From contig JAFGGC010000001.1 of assembly GCA_016930715.1 (NCBI GenBank), positions 124,001 to 188,000 on the forward strand: 64,000 bases of DNA, in the 5' to 3' direction. Source of the stretch: Endomicrobiales bacterium. GTDB lineage: Bacteria > Elusimicrobiota > Endomicrobiia > Endomicrobiales > JAFGGC01. Both the position numbers and the translations under genes were made by a program. The notes under the pieces are model-generated. The model saw only the letters and a list, made by a program, of their open reading frames with translations. It ran no database searches and was not told the origin of the DNA. Below, piece after piece: positions 1 to 8,102 of this stretch. How positions within the stretch are numbered: the first letter of the stretch is position 1; each line of letters opens with the position of its first letter.

Positions 1-2185
1 CAATCACTCCGGCAAACACCCCACCCACGACGCTGTGAGCAAAGGCTGCGATGAGCAGGGCGGCCAAAAAGGGAAGTATCAGGGCCGCGCCGGCGGTATT
101 AAGAAGTGATTTGTTCCTCCACGCCGGGTTCCCTGTCGTTTTCCCGGGCTTCTCCGGCATTGCTTCTTCCGTTTTTTGACCTGCCGGTTTAAGGCTTCCG
201 GTAGCAATATCGTAAACCAGAGGCGACGAGACGTCTTTAGACCTGACAAGCACGAAATACTTGCCTTTTTCAGGGGCTTTGGTAAGCTTCACTTCCGCTT
301 CGGCCGATCCATCGATGCCAAACTCCTCAAGAAGGCCGGCCTGGGTTTTGGCTTCGAGCATCTGCTTTTTGACAACCTCTTCAATCTGCAGCAGTTGTTC
401 CGCGGAAAGAACCGCCTCCGGGCCGGCGGAAATATCACGCTCTCTCAATATCGCGTTGATGCCTTCCTGAAGCAGTATCCTTCCCCTTTCGCTGTCCGGG
501 TACTGGGACAACAGGAGCGTGCCTAACGATTGCGGATTTCGGATTGCGGATTGCGGATTCAAAACAAATTGGCGGCTGAAACCCGCGAGCAGTTTTGTCT
601 GATACCGGATTATCTCACCATAGATTTTCGAGGCTCTATCGGTGCTTTCGGACACGTTTGGCGTTACTACCATATAGGATACGCCGTTATTTTTCAGTAT
701 TTTTTTGAGGCCTTCGGTGTGGAAACCGCCGGCAACGACGGGTTTCAGGTCTTTGGATGCAAGCAGTTTGAGTACATCTTCCTGCGCGGTCCCGGACGTG
801 CCTGCTGCAGCGCCGCCACGTGGTGCTATACCGAGATTCCCGAAGAAACATTCATTTCTTTCGATATTCGCCCTGTAGTAGTCGTCGAGGGCATCAAGCT
901 GCGGCTTCAAACCTTCGAATGCCAAGTCATACGTGTATTTCTTCCAGAGAGTTTCGAATTTTTCGAGGTTTGAAGCGAAATACGAATGCTCGTCACTTGA
1001 CACTTCCGCCGAAAGATAATCCCTCAGGCGCGGCAGGAAATGCCTCGCGAACGCGACTTCTCTTTCGGTTTCATTTTTGGCGAGGCGCCAGGATATTTCG
1101 TTTATAAGCATCTTTTCTTCGATTACCAGCCCGGCGGCGTTGAGCTTCCTGCCGAGACCGGTATAATCAAGAAACTTCGCGAGGTTCGGATAGCCGGCGA
1201 ACAACTCCCTTCCTGCGCCGTTCTTGAAATCGCACAGCACCGCGTAAAGCTCTTCGGGTTTCGAGAAATTATCGGTCCTGTCCGCTATTTTTTGGAAGGT
1301 TTTGAACGGAAGCCTGCCCTTAAGGAACGTCAGAAACTCCTGGAGCTCGCGGCTCGTCCGCGAGTAGTTTATGCTTTTTCTCTCCCCGGCGAGGCGCTTC
1401 AATATGCCGAGATTTGCGAACTCGGAGGTATCGATGCCGAGCCTGTCCGAGTATTTCCACAGGAATTCGTAAAATTTTTCGCTCGTTATGTCGCCTCTTC
1501 TGTTTTTTTGAACGAATTTATCGAGGCGCTTCTGCCTCGGGTTCAGGAACCTTTCAAGGGAACCGGCGGTCTTTTCCATTCTTGAAAGGAGCCTCTCGGT
1601 CTCGGGCCTTTTTTCGAATATATCCGAAAGCCGGGCCGCGTTCTCGGCGTATATCTTGGCGTCCTCAAGACCGAAAAGCATTCCGCTCCGGCCCGTGATT
1701 ACGGAATAATATTCGGCTCCGGTCAGGCGGCCTTTGCCTACGAGAGCAGAAGCGATGTTCATTCTAAGTTTTTCGTCTTTTATCCCGCCTATCCAGGACG
1801 TGTCCACGGGCCCTGCGGCGGCCTCGACATAGGCGCGTTTGAACCTGCCGTGCTCTTCGAGCTTACGCAGCACCTCCGAGATGTTGTTCTGTACTTCGGG
1901 GTGGCAATGAAGGTCCTGTATCAGCACGACAGCCGGCCCGCTTCCGGCGTTCCAGAGCTCCGTTACCCGCCCGACGCTCTGGGGCAGGAGGAACTTCCCG
2001 AGGGATTCCTCGATTTTCCCGGATTCCCTGAAATTTTCGGCCGCCGCGAGCGCCGGTTGGGCTACGACGGAGGTGAACACGAAGCAGGCCGCCGTGGCAA
2101 CCGCCGCCAGCTTTTTAGTAGGGACAGCGCCTACTTTTTTCATCAATTTAAAACACGCTTGTGATATCCCAATATTGAGTTTCAT
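1..2185 (-). CDS. Large exported hypothetical protein (3' end beyond left edge); N-terminal signal peptide then 'GPAVVLIQDLHCHPEVQNNISEVLRKLEE...' domain
   Basis: Manual reverse-complement translation is open from ATG at 2185 (alternative ATG at 2143: MKKVGAVPTKKLAAVATAACFVFTSVVAQPALAAAE) to the left edge with no stop. The track lists only antisense shadow ORFs here because this frame has no stop in the window. Confidence 0.85.
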   Translation of the reverse strand, partial: MKLNIGISQACFKLMKKVGAVPTKKLAAVATAACFVFTSVVAQPALAAAENFRESGKIEESLGKFLLPQSVGRVTELWNAGSGPAVVLIQDLHCHPEVQNNISEVLRKLEEHGRFKRAYVEAAAGPVDTSWIGGIKDEKLRMNIASALVGKGRLTGAEYYSVITGRSGMLFGLEDAKIYAENAARLSDIFEKRPETERLLSRMEKTAGSLERFLNPRQKRLDKFVQKNRRGDITSEKFYEFLWKYSDRLGIDTSEFANLGILKRLAGERKSINYSRTSRELQEFLTFLKGRLPFKTFQKIADRTDNFSKPEELYAVLCDFKNGAGRELFAGYPNLAKFLDYTGLGRKLNAAGLVIEEKMLINEISWRLAKNETEREVAFARHFLPRLRDYLSAEVSSDEHSYFASNLEKFETLWKKYTYDLAFEGLKPQLDALDDYYRANIERNECFFGNLGIAPRGGAAAGTSGTAQEDVLKLLASKDLKPVVAGGFHTEGLKKILKNNGVSYMVVTPNVSESTDRASKIYGEIIRYQTKLLAGFSRQFVLNPQSAIRNPQSLGTLLLSQYPDSERGRILLQEGINAILRERDISAGPEAVLSAEQLLQIEEVVKKQMLEAKTQAGLLEEFGIDGSAEAEVKLTKAPEKGKYFVLVRSKDVSSPLVYDIATGSLKPAGQKTEEAMPEKPGKTTGNPAWRNKSLLNTAGAALILPFLAALLIAAFAHSVVGGVFAGVI

Positions 2186-2790
2186 AGTTTGCCGCCGCGC
2201 AATGGTTTGATAATCAAATCAAAAAAATAGGCGCTGTCCCCAGACAAATAAAAAACCCGTCCTTCGACTTCTCTCAGGACGGGTAAAGATACACCCAAAA
2301 ACGGCATAACAAGCGCGTCTGCAAGGCCGCTCCGCGGCAAAATTACAAACATCATCATCAAAAGCAGCAGCAGTTCCACCGGCGGCCCCGGCGGATGATG
2401 AACCGATCCCGTTCCGAACACAGCGCCAATTTGCCGGCCCGGCAAATCCGCCGCTGCCGGGGACACGTTCTGTTTAATATCCGAGGTTTTTACCAAAGAG
2501 GAACCCTGGGTAAGTATCGTGAAATCACACGAGGAATTCCTTTTCGGCCCTTCCTTTCCGCTCTTTCCGGTATTTCCTGAAGTCGTTTTCATCATACCGG
2601 CGCCGTCAAAGAAACTATTCAATATCTTAACGGGAAAGTTGCAGAGAGAGGACGCGTACTGGAAGACTTTTACCCCGGCGGGCGCCTCAAAAGACGAAAA
2701 CGAACCGCCAAGGTCAAAGCGCAGAGCTCCCCCCAGGCAGTTCGAAAAAATAAAGACAAACGACAGCGTCAGAAAAAGGAGTTTTTTCAT
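2182..2790 (-). CDS. Small secreted hypothetical protein; C-terminal part of the ORF probably not all genuine
   Basis: Starts MKKLLFLTLSFVFIFSNCLGG (signal peptide). The C-terminal third reads through a hairpin/T-run and a dispersed repeat. Confidence 0.45.
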   Translation of the reverse strand: MKKLLFLTLSFVFIFSNCLGGALRFDLGGSFSSFEAPAGVKVFQYASSLCNFPVKILNSFFDGAGMMKTTSGNTGKSGKEGPKRNSSCDFTILTQGSSLVKTSDIKQNVSPAAADLPGRQIGAVFGTGSVHHPPGPPVELLLLLMMMFVILPRSGLADALVMPFLGVSLPVLREVEGRVFYLSGDSAYFFDLIIKPLRGGKL

Positions 2791-3132
2791 AACTAAAGAA
2801 TTGCACTATAAATATAAGCGCAAACCCGTCAATTGTCAATGCTTTTTTGGCTTTTATTTTTCGTCCTTTTGAATGATACGGCCGGATATCGAATTTTTAT
2901 GAAAATCCTGTGAAAAAATCGAAAAATCCGATTTTTTAAGCCGCGGGCAAAAGGACAGCAATCCCCCGTGAATGCCTTGAAATCGATTTTTGGATTGCTT
3001 TTTTGGATTTATCCCCTAAGGACGTCAATATTTTATGATTTTTCAGCGTTAAAGTCAATAGAGACGCGTGGTTTCGGCCCCTGGCGAACCGCAAAACAAA
3101 AAACATTGAAAAAAAGCCAAAAAAATACTAAA

Positions 3133-4110
3133 ATGACATTGCTGAAAACCCTTTTTCTTCTTCCTATATACGGAGGCATCTTGAAAAGACTCGCTCTTCC
3201 CACGATAGCGCTTCTCGCCTTCTTTTCTGTAAAACTCGCTTTCTGCGCCGGAACGACTTCCGCCAATTTCCTGAAGCTTGGCGTGGGCGCGAGAAACGCC
3301 GCGATGGGCGAGACCGGTGCCACCGAGATAGGCGTCAACGCCGCGTGGTGGAACCCGGCCGGGCTCACCAAGGTCGAGAGCACAGAGCTTTCCTTCATGA
3401 ATTCCTCCTGGTTCGGGGACGTGAAGTTCCAGACCCTGGGGTTTGCCCACAAGATGCGCTCCGGCACCCTCGGCATAACCGCAGGCGTGGTCTCGATGAC
3501 GCCGATAGACAAATACGACAACTCCGGCCTCAAGATGGACGAGACCTTCCAACCGCAGGACTCGCTTCTTGCCGTGTCCTACGCCAAGGAAATCGAGTCA
3601 ATGCCCGAGAACATACCGATGGGCCTTACCTTCAAGTACATCAGCTCAAGAATAGATGACGCGACGGCGGATTCGGTGGCCGTCGACTTCGGTTTTTTCA
3701 TCCACCCGCTTTTTTTCCCGTTCATCGAGGGCCTGAAGGCCGGCGTGGCAGTGCAGAACCTCGGAAAATCGATGAAATTCAACAAGAAGCTCTACCCCCT
3801 GCCGCTCAACATAAAGGTCGGCGCTTCTTTCCCGATACTGGCGAACACGATAATGGCCGCGGACATAAACAAATGCATAGACACGGACCCGGTGGCGAAC
3901 ATCGGTTTTGAACACTATATGCTGATCGGCGAGGAAGCATTGTTCTCGCCGAGGATCGGCTACAGGACAAACGTTAAAGGCATCGAAGACGCTAACGGCA
4001 TCAGCTTCGGCATAGGGCTCTCCTACAGGAGGATAGCCTTCGATTACGCCTTCGTCCCGTACGGAGAGCTTGACAACGTCAACAAGCTGTCGATATTGTT
4101 CTTCTTTTAA
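3133..4110 (+). CDS. PorV/PorQ (UPF0164)-like outer membrane protein, copy 1
   Basis: Signal peptide followed by 'AGTTSANFLKLGVGARNAAMGETGATEIGVNAAWWNPAGL'. ATG at 3133 is more plausible than 2968. Strongly similar to the 6595-7536 product. Confidence 0.85.
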   Translation: MTLLKTLFLLPIYGGILKRLALPTIALLAFFSVKLAFCAGTTSANFLKLGVGARNAAMGETGATEIGVNAAWWNPAGLTKVESTELSFMNSSWFGDVKFQTLGFAHKMRSGTLGITAGVVSMTPIDKYDNSGLKMDETFQPQDSLLAVSYAKEIESMPENIPMGLTFKYISSRIDDATADSVAVDFGFFIHPLFFPFIEGLKAGVAVQNLGKSMKFNKKLYPLPLNIKVGASFPILANTIMAADINKCIDTDPVANIGFEHYMLIGEEALFSPRIGYRTNVKGIEDANGISFGIGLSYRRIAFDYAFVPYGELDNVNKLSILFFF

Positions 4111-4112
4111 AA

Positions 4113-6530
4113 ATGAAAAAAACATTTTTAGGAATCACCGTAGCGCTCTCATCGGCTCTGCTTTTTTCGGCGCCGGCGCTTTATGCCGGAATCATCACCA
4201 AAAAGGCTAACCTGGTTCTCGGCCAGCCCAACTTCACGTCCAACTCCAGCGCCCTTTTGTCCGAGCCTTACGGCATAGCCGTCGACACCACGTCCGACAG
4301 GGTATATGTCTCGGACACTCTGCACGACAAAGTCTTCTGGTGGGATAACATAACACAGCTCACCAACGGCCAGCAGCCGTCGGGCTCCATAGGAAAGACC
4401 GCCCTGCCCCCCGACGAATACTCGCTCAGCGTCCCAAAGCACATACATTGCGACCAGTACCAGATACTGTGGGTCGCCGACTCCGACAACCACAGGGTTA
4501 TAATGTACAAGCCGCCTCTCTTAAACGGCGCGAGCGGTTACTACCTGCTTGGACAAACCCTATGGACCACGAGGGTGCGCGGATGCTCAGGTTTTTACAT
4601 AAACGGGCCTTCCGATTTTGTCGTTGACTACGCGAACTCAATGACATTTATGATGGATACCACCAACAGCAGGGGCATCACGCACAACAGGACCTTAGGG
4701 GCTAAAGATTATCCTCCCAAAAACGCCCGCACTTCGCCCATTTTCGGCCAGCCGGACCTTAACACCAATACACCAAACAACGGCAATACAAAAGGCATCG
4801 GTTATCCCCAGGGAGCCTGCCTTGACGCCTCAGGGAACCTGTTTATCGCCGACACTGGGGGGAACAGAGTGCTTTATTTCACGAGAGCCTCGTTCAGCAT
4901 CTGGGACTATGCCGAAGCATGGATAGGGCAGCCGCTCTCATATGTCAGGTCGCCGGACTGCACGCAAAATAAAATGGACGGCCCGACCAAACCCTTTATC
5001 GACGCGGACGGCGACCTCTGGGTCGCCGATACCGGCAACAACAGGATACTGAAGTTCGTCCCGCCCTTCGCAAGCGGCATGGACGCCTCCGAGGTTTTCG
5101 GCCAGCCGGACTACGACACGCCCAACAGCGGGCTCTCCCAGACCGAATTCAACACCCCCACCGACGTCCTCTTCGACCACCACGGCTACATGTGGGTAGT
5201 CGACAGCCTGAACAACAGGGTCTTGAGGTTCGACCCGCTGGCAATAAACTCGTTCACGCCGGACAGCGTCGAACAGGGCGCGGAAAAGTACCTCGTCGTA
5301 CAGGGGCAGGGCATACCGAGCACCGGAATGACGGTGACCCTTTCAAAAACCGGTGAAACGGACATACAGGGCACCATCACATCCGTTTCCAACGAAAATG
5401 AAATGACGGTGAAATTCGACATAGCGTCCGCCGCGACGGGGACCTGGGACGTGACGGTCCTGGGATACGGCACTACCCAGCAGTTCGCCAACGCGCTTGA
5501 GGTTTACGCCGCCGGCACCGGCCCTTCGTACAAGTTCTCGATATCTTCCGTCACGCCCGACTCCGGCCAGATAGGAAAAACCGTCAACCTCGCCATATCC
5601 GGCTCCGGATTCCTCAACGGAAGCCAGGTGAAGCTAACCAAGACCGGCAAGAGCGACATCCCGAGCTCGAAAAACACGTATTCCGCGGCTCAGATAGTAT
5701 CGACTTTCGACCTTTCGGACGCCTCAAGGGGCTACTGGAACGTATCGGTCAGCTCAAAAGGGTACACCGCCATCCTGTCAAACGGCTTCCTTGTCACCAC
5801 CACGAGCTCGACCGCCAAGGAAGTCAACATATACATGGAAAACACGATATCCTTCGTCACGGACATAATAGACGCCAGGCTCCTTCTTCCGGTAGGCACC
5901 TTCACCGAGAACGTGACATTGACGGTCTCCGAACCGCCGAGCATCCCCGAGATGAACCAGCGGGAGTTCATCCCGACCAATCTCGTGTTGATGATAACAC
6001 CTTCAAAAGACATACAGCCGCGAGCCGCTTTCCGTCTGACGATGATATACAACGACGCGGACGTGCCGGGGCTTGATAAATCCAAGCTCGTCATCTGCTA
6101 TTACGATCCGGCGAAATTGAAATGGCTTCAGGTACCCTCGACCTCGTACCCTTCGGAGAACAAGGTGGTGGGCGAAGTTTCGCACATCAGTATATTCCGG
6201 ATGGCACAGCGCGTGCCGGAAGCAACCTTAGAGAACGCCTACGTCTATCCCAACCCGTACAAGCCGGGCTCCGGGACGCAGTTCGAAAATTCAAGTTTAG
6301 GCGAGGGCGTGGTCTTTGCCGGGCTCTGCTCCGGCGCTAAAATAAGGATATACACCATATCGGGCGACTTCGTTAAGGAACTTGTGGACGAGGACGGCGA
6401 CGGCTTCTGCCTTTGGGACACCAAAAACAAGAACGGGCAGGACGCCGCCTCGGGCGTCTATGTTTACGTCATAACCAACACTGAAAGAACTTCGGACAAG
6501 ACAAAGGGCAGGTTCACGATAATTAAGTGA
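4113..6530 (+). CDS. Secreted NHL-repeat / IPT-like domain protein with FlgD/T9SS-CTD-like C-terminus, copy 1
   Basis: Repeated 'LWVADTGNNRILKF'-type NHL motifs; C-terminus 'YVYPNPYKPGSGT...IRIYTISGDFVKEL...GVYVYVIT...KGRFTIIK'. Confidence 0.85.
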   Translation: MKKTFLGITVALSSALLFSAPALYAGIITKKANLVLGQPNFTSNSSALLSEPYGIAVDTTSDRVYVSDTLHDKVFWWDNITQLTNGQQPSGSIGKTALPPDEYSLSVPKHIHCDQYQILWVADSDNHRVIMYKPPLLNGASGYYLLGQTLWTTRVRGCSGFYINGPSDFVVDYANSMTFMMDTTNSRGITHNRTLGAKDYPPKNARTSPIFGQPDLNTNTPNNGNTKGIGYPQGACLDASGNLFIADTGGNRVLYFTRASFSIWDYAEAWIGQPLSYVRSPDCTQNKMDGPTKPFIDADGDLWVADTGNNRILKFVPPFASGMDASEVFGQPDYDTPNSGLSQTEFNTPTDVLFDHHGYMWVVDSLNNRVLRFDPLAINSFTPDSVEQGAEKYLVVQGQGIPSTGMTVTLSKTGETDIQGTITSVSNENEMTVKFDIASAATGTWDVTVLGYGTTQQFANALEVYAAGTGPSYKFSISSVTPDSGQIGKTVNLAISGSGFLNGSQVKLTKTGKSDIPSSKNTYSAAQIVSTFDLSDASRGYWNVSVSSKGYTAILSNGFLVTTTSSTAKEVNIYMENTISFVTDIIDARLLLPVGTFTENVTLTVSEPPSIPEMNQREFIPTNLVLMITPSKDIQPRAAFRLTMIYNDADVPGLDKSKLVICYYDPAKLKWLQVPSTSYPSENKVVGEVSHISIFRMAQRVPEATLENAYVYPNPYKPGSGTQFENSSLGEGVVFAGLCSGAKIRIYTISGDFVKELVDEDGDGFCLWDTKNKNGQDAASGVYVYVITNTERTSDKTKGRFTIIK

Positions 6531-6594
6531 ACCTGATTACACAGATTAATAAAGAGATTACACAGATAAACCTTAAACCATTCACGGAACAACG

Positions 6595-7536
6595 ATGACC
6601 AGACAGAAGAATGCTTTCATTTTATCGGCCATCATAGCGCTCTGCTGCCATTCGGCGGTTTTTGGAGGCGGCACGACTTCGGCCGATTTCTTGAAACTCG
6701 GCGCCGGCGCAAGAAACGGCGCGATGGGCGACACCGGCGCGGCTGATAATTCCGTCAACGCATCCTGGTGGAACCCGGCGGGCCTGACGCAGATACCCAA
6801 ATTCCAGTGCTCATTCATGTACTCCCCTCTTTTCGGAGGCGAGGCGGCCTTCCAGCACGCGGCGCTCGGCAAAAAATACGCTTTCGGCGCGTTCGCCCTG
6901 TCAGCGGGAATCTTGAGCGTGAAGCCGATAGACAAGTACGATAACACCGGCGCCAGGCTCGGCGAGACCTATGCCCCGCAGGACTCGGTTATAATGTTTT
7001 CCTTCGCCAAGGACGTCATAGACTACCGCGAAAGGATACCGGTCGGCATATCGGTGAAGTACGTTTCTTCCCAGCTTGACGACGTCTCCGCCGACACTTA
7101 CGCATTCGACATAGGGATGTTCGTCCACCCGGTACTCTTCCCGAACGTCCGGAACCTGAAAGTGGGCGTCGCGGTGCAGAACATAGGCAACGCGATGAAA
7201 TTCAAGAACAGGTCGTACCCTCTCTCGCAGATAACAAGGGCCGGAATGACCTACACCATACTCGGCAACTCGCTCATCGCGGCCGACGTTTACCAGTGCA
7301 CCGGCTCGGACGTTTCGTTCGGCTTCGGGTACGAATACTACACCCTCCTCGGCAGCATGATGCTCTTTTCGCCGAGGATCGGCTACAAACAGCAGGTGAC
7401 AGAAGCCGCCGACGCGCTCGGCGTCACACTCGGCTTCGGCTTGACGTACAACAGGTTAGTTTTCGATTACGCTTTCATACCGTACGGCGAACTCGAAACC
7501 GTTCACAAGATATCGGTGAAGTTCAGCATGTTTTAG
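6595..7536 (+). CDS. PorV/PorQ-like outer membrane protein, copy 2
   Basis: 'GGTTSADFLKLGAGARNGAMGDTGAADNSVNASWWNPAGL'; paralogue of 3133-4110. Confidence 0.87.
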   Translation: MTRQKNAFILSAIIALCCHSAVFGGGTTSADFLKLGAGARNGAMGDTGAADNSVNASWWNPAGLTQIPKFQCSFMYSPLFGGEAAFQHAALGKKYAFGAFALSAGILSVKPIDKYDNTGARLGETYAPQDSVIMFSFAKDVIDYRERIPVGISVKYVSSQLDDVSADTYAFDIGMFVHPVLFPNVRNLKVGVAVQNIGNAMKFKNRSYPLSQITRAGMTYTILGNSLIAADVYQCTGSDVSFGFGYEYYTLLGSMMLFSPRIGYKQQVTEAADALGVTLGFGLTYNRLVFDYAFIPYGELETVHKISVKFSMF

Positions 7537-7633
7537 TCCGCCAACGGTTCAGTGGCGGACTAACCCATCAAAGCCTCAGTGGCGGGTAATAAGTGACAGC
7601 AGGTCGACCCGCCGACGGTTCGGTGGCGGGTGA
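7535..7633. repeat. Three tandem REP-like hairpin units (consensus ~CCGCCRACGGTTCRGTGGCGG, middle unit decayed)
   Basis: agtccgccaacggttcagtggcggact; aacccatcaaagcctcagtggcgggta; gacccgccgacggttcggtggcgggtga. Confidence 0.75.
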
Positions 7634-7650
7634 TTAGCAGAATATTGATT

Positions 7651-7689
7651 CCCTCTCCCTAGATGGGAGAGGGCCAGGGTGAGGGTGAT
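7651..7689. repeat. REP-like palindrome upstream of DUF559 ORF
   Basis: ccctctccctagatgggagagggccagggtgagggtg, inverted relative to 8023-8058. Confidence 0.8.
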
Positions 7690-7691
7690 AC

Positions 7692-8102
7692 TTGAAGAGC
7701 AATCTAAGAGGACTTGCCAAAAATTTCAGAAAGAGTTCCACCAAAACAGAAAATTGTCTGTGGTTCTTAATAAAAAACAGACAATTGGAGGGAGTCAAAT
7801 TTCGCAGACAAGAACCGTTAGGCAGATATATAGTTGATTTTGTCAGTTACGATAAAAAGCTGATAATAGAACTGGATGGCGGACAACATACATTTAGCAG
7901 TGAACAAGATAAAAAAAGAGATGTATGGTTCAGAAAAAAAGGTTACGAAGTCCTGAGATTCTGGGACAACGAAGTATTAAAGAATAAAAACGGAGTATTG
8001 GAGATCATTCGCAAAAAGCTTCTAACCCCTCACCTAACCTCTCCCTCAAGGGGAGAGGAACAGATAGCTGGAAATAAGTCATTGATCTCGGAGCGAAAAT
8101 GA
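7692..8102 (+). CDS. DUF559 (Vsr/PD-(D/E)XK-like) endonuclease-domain protein
   Basis: 'STKTENCLWFLIKNRQLEGVKFRRQEPLGRYIVDFVSYDKKLIIELDGGQHTFSSEQDKKRDVWFRKKGYEVLRFWDNEVLKN' is the DUF559 signature. C-terminus reads through a REP-like repeat. Confidence 0.88.
   Translation: MKSNLRGLAKNFRKSSTKTENCLWFLIKNRQLEGVKFRRQEPLGRYIVDFVSYDKKLIIELDGGQHTFSSEQDKKRDVWFRKKGYEVLRFWDNEVLKNKNGVLEIIRKKLLTPHLTSPSRGEEQIAGNKSLISERK
8023..8058. repeat. REP-like palindrome at 3' end of DUF559 ORF, inverted copy of 7651-7689
   Basis: taacccctcacctaacctctccctcaaggggagagga. Confidence 0.8.

Noticed and set aside
176-2164. Chain of plus-strand ORFs (176-526, 530-973, 1040-1585, 1850-2164)
   Set aside because: Antisense shadows of one continuous minus-strand coding frame with a signal peptide; low-complexity Arg/Phe-rich translations without recognisable domains.
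3033-3552. Two minus-strand ORFs antisense to PorV copy 1
   Set aside because: Shadow ORFs; plus strand encodes conserved PorV-like sequence.
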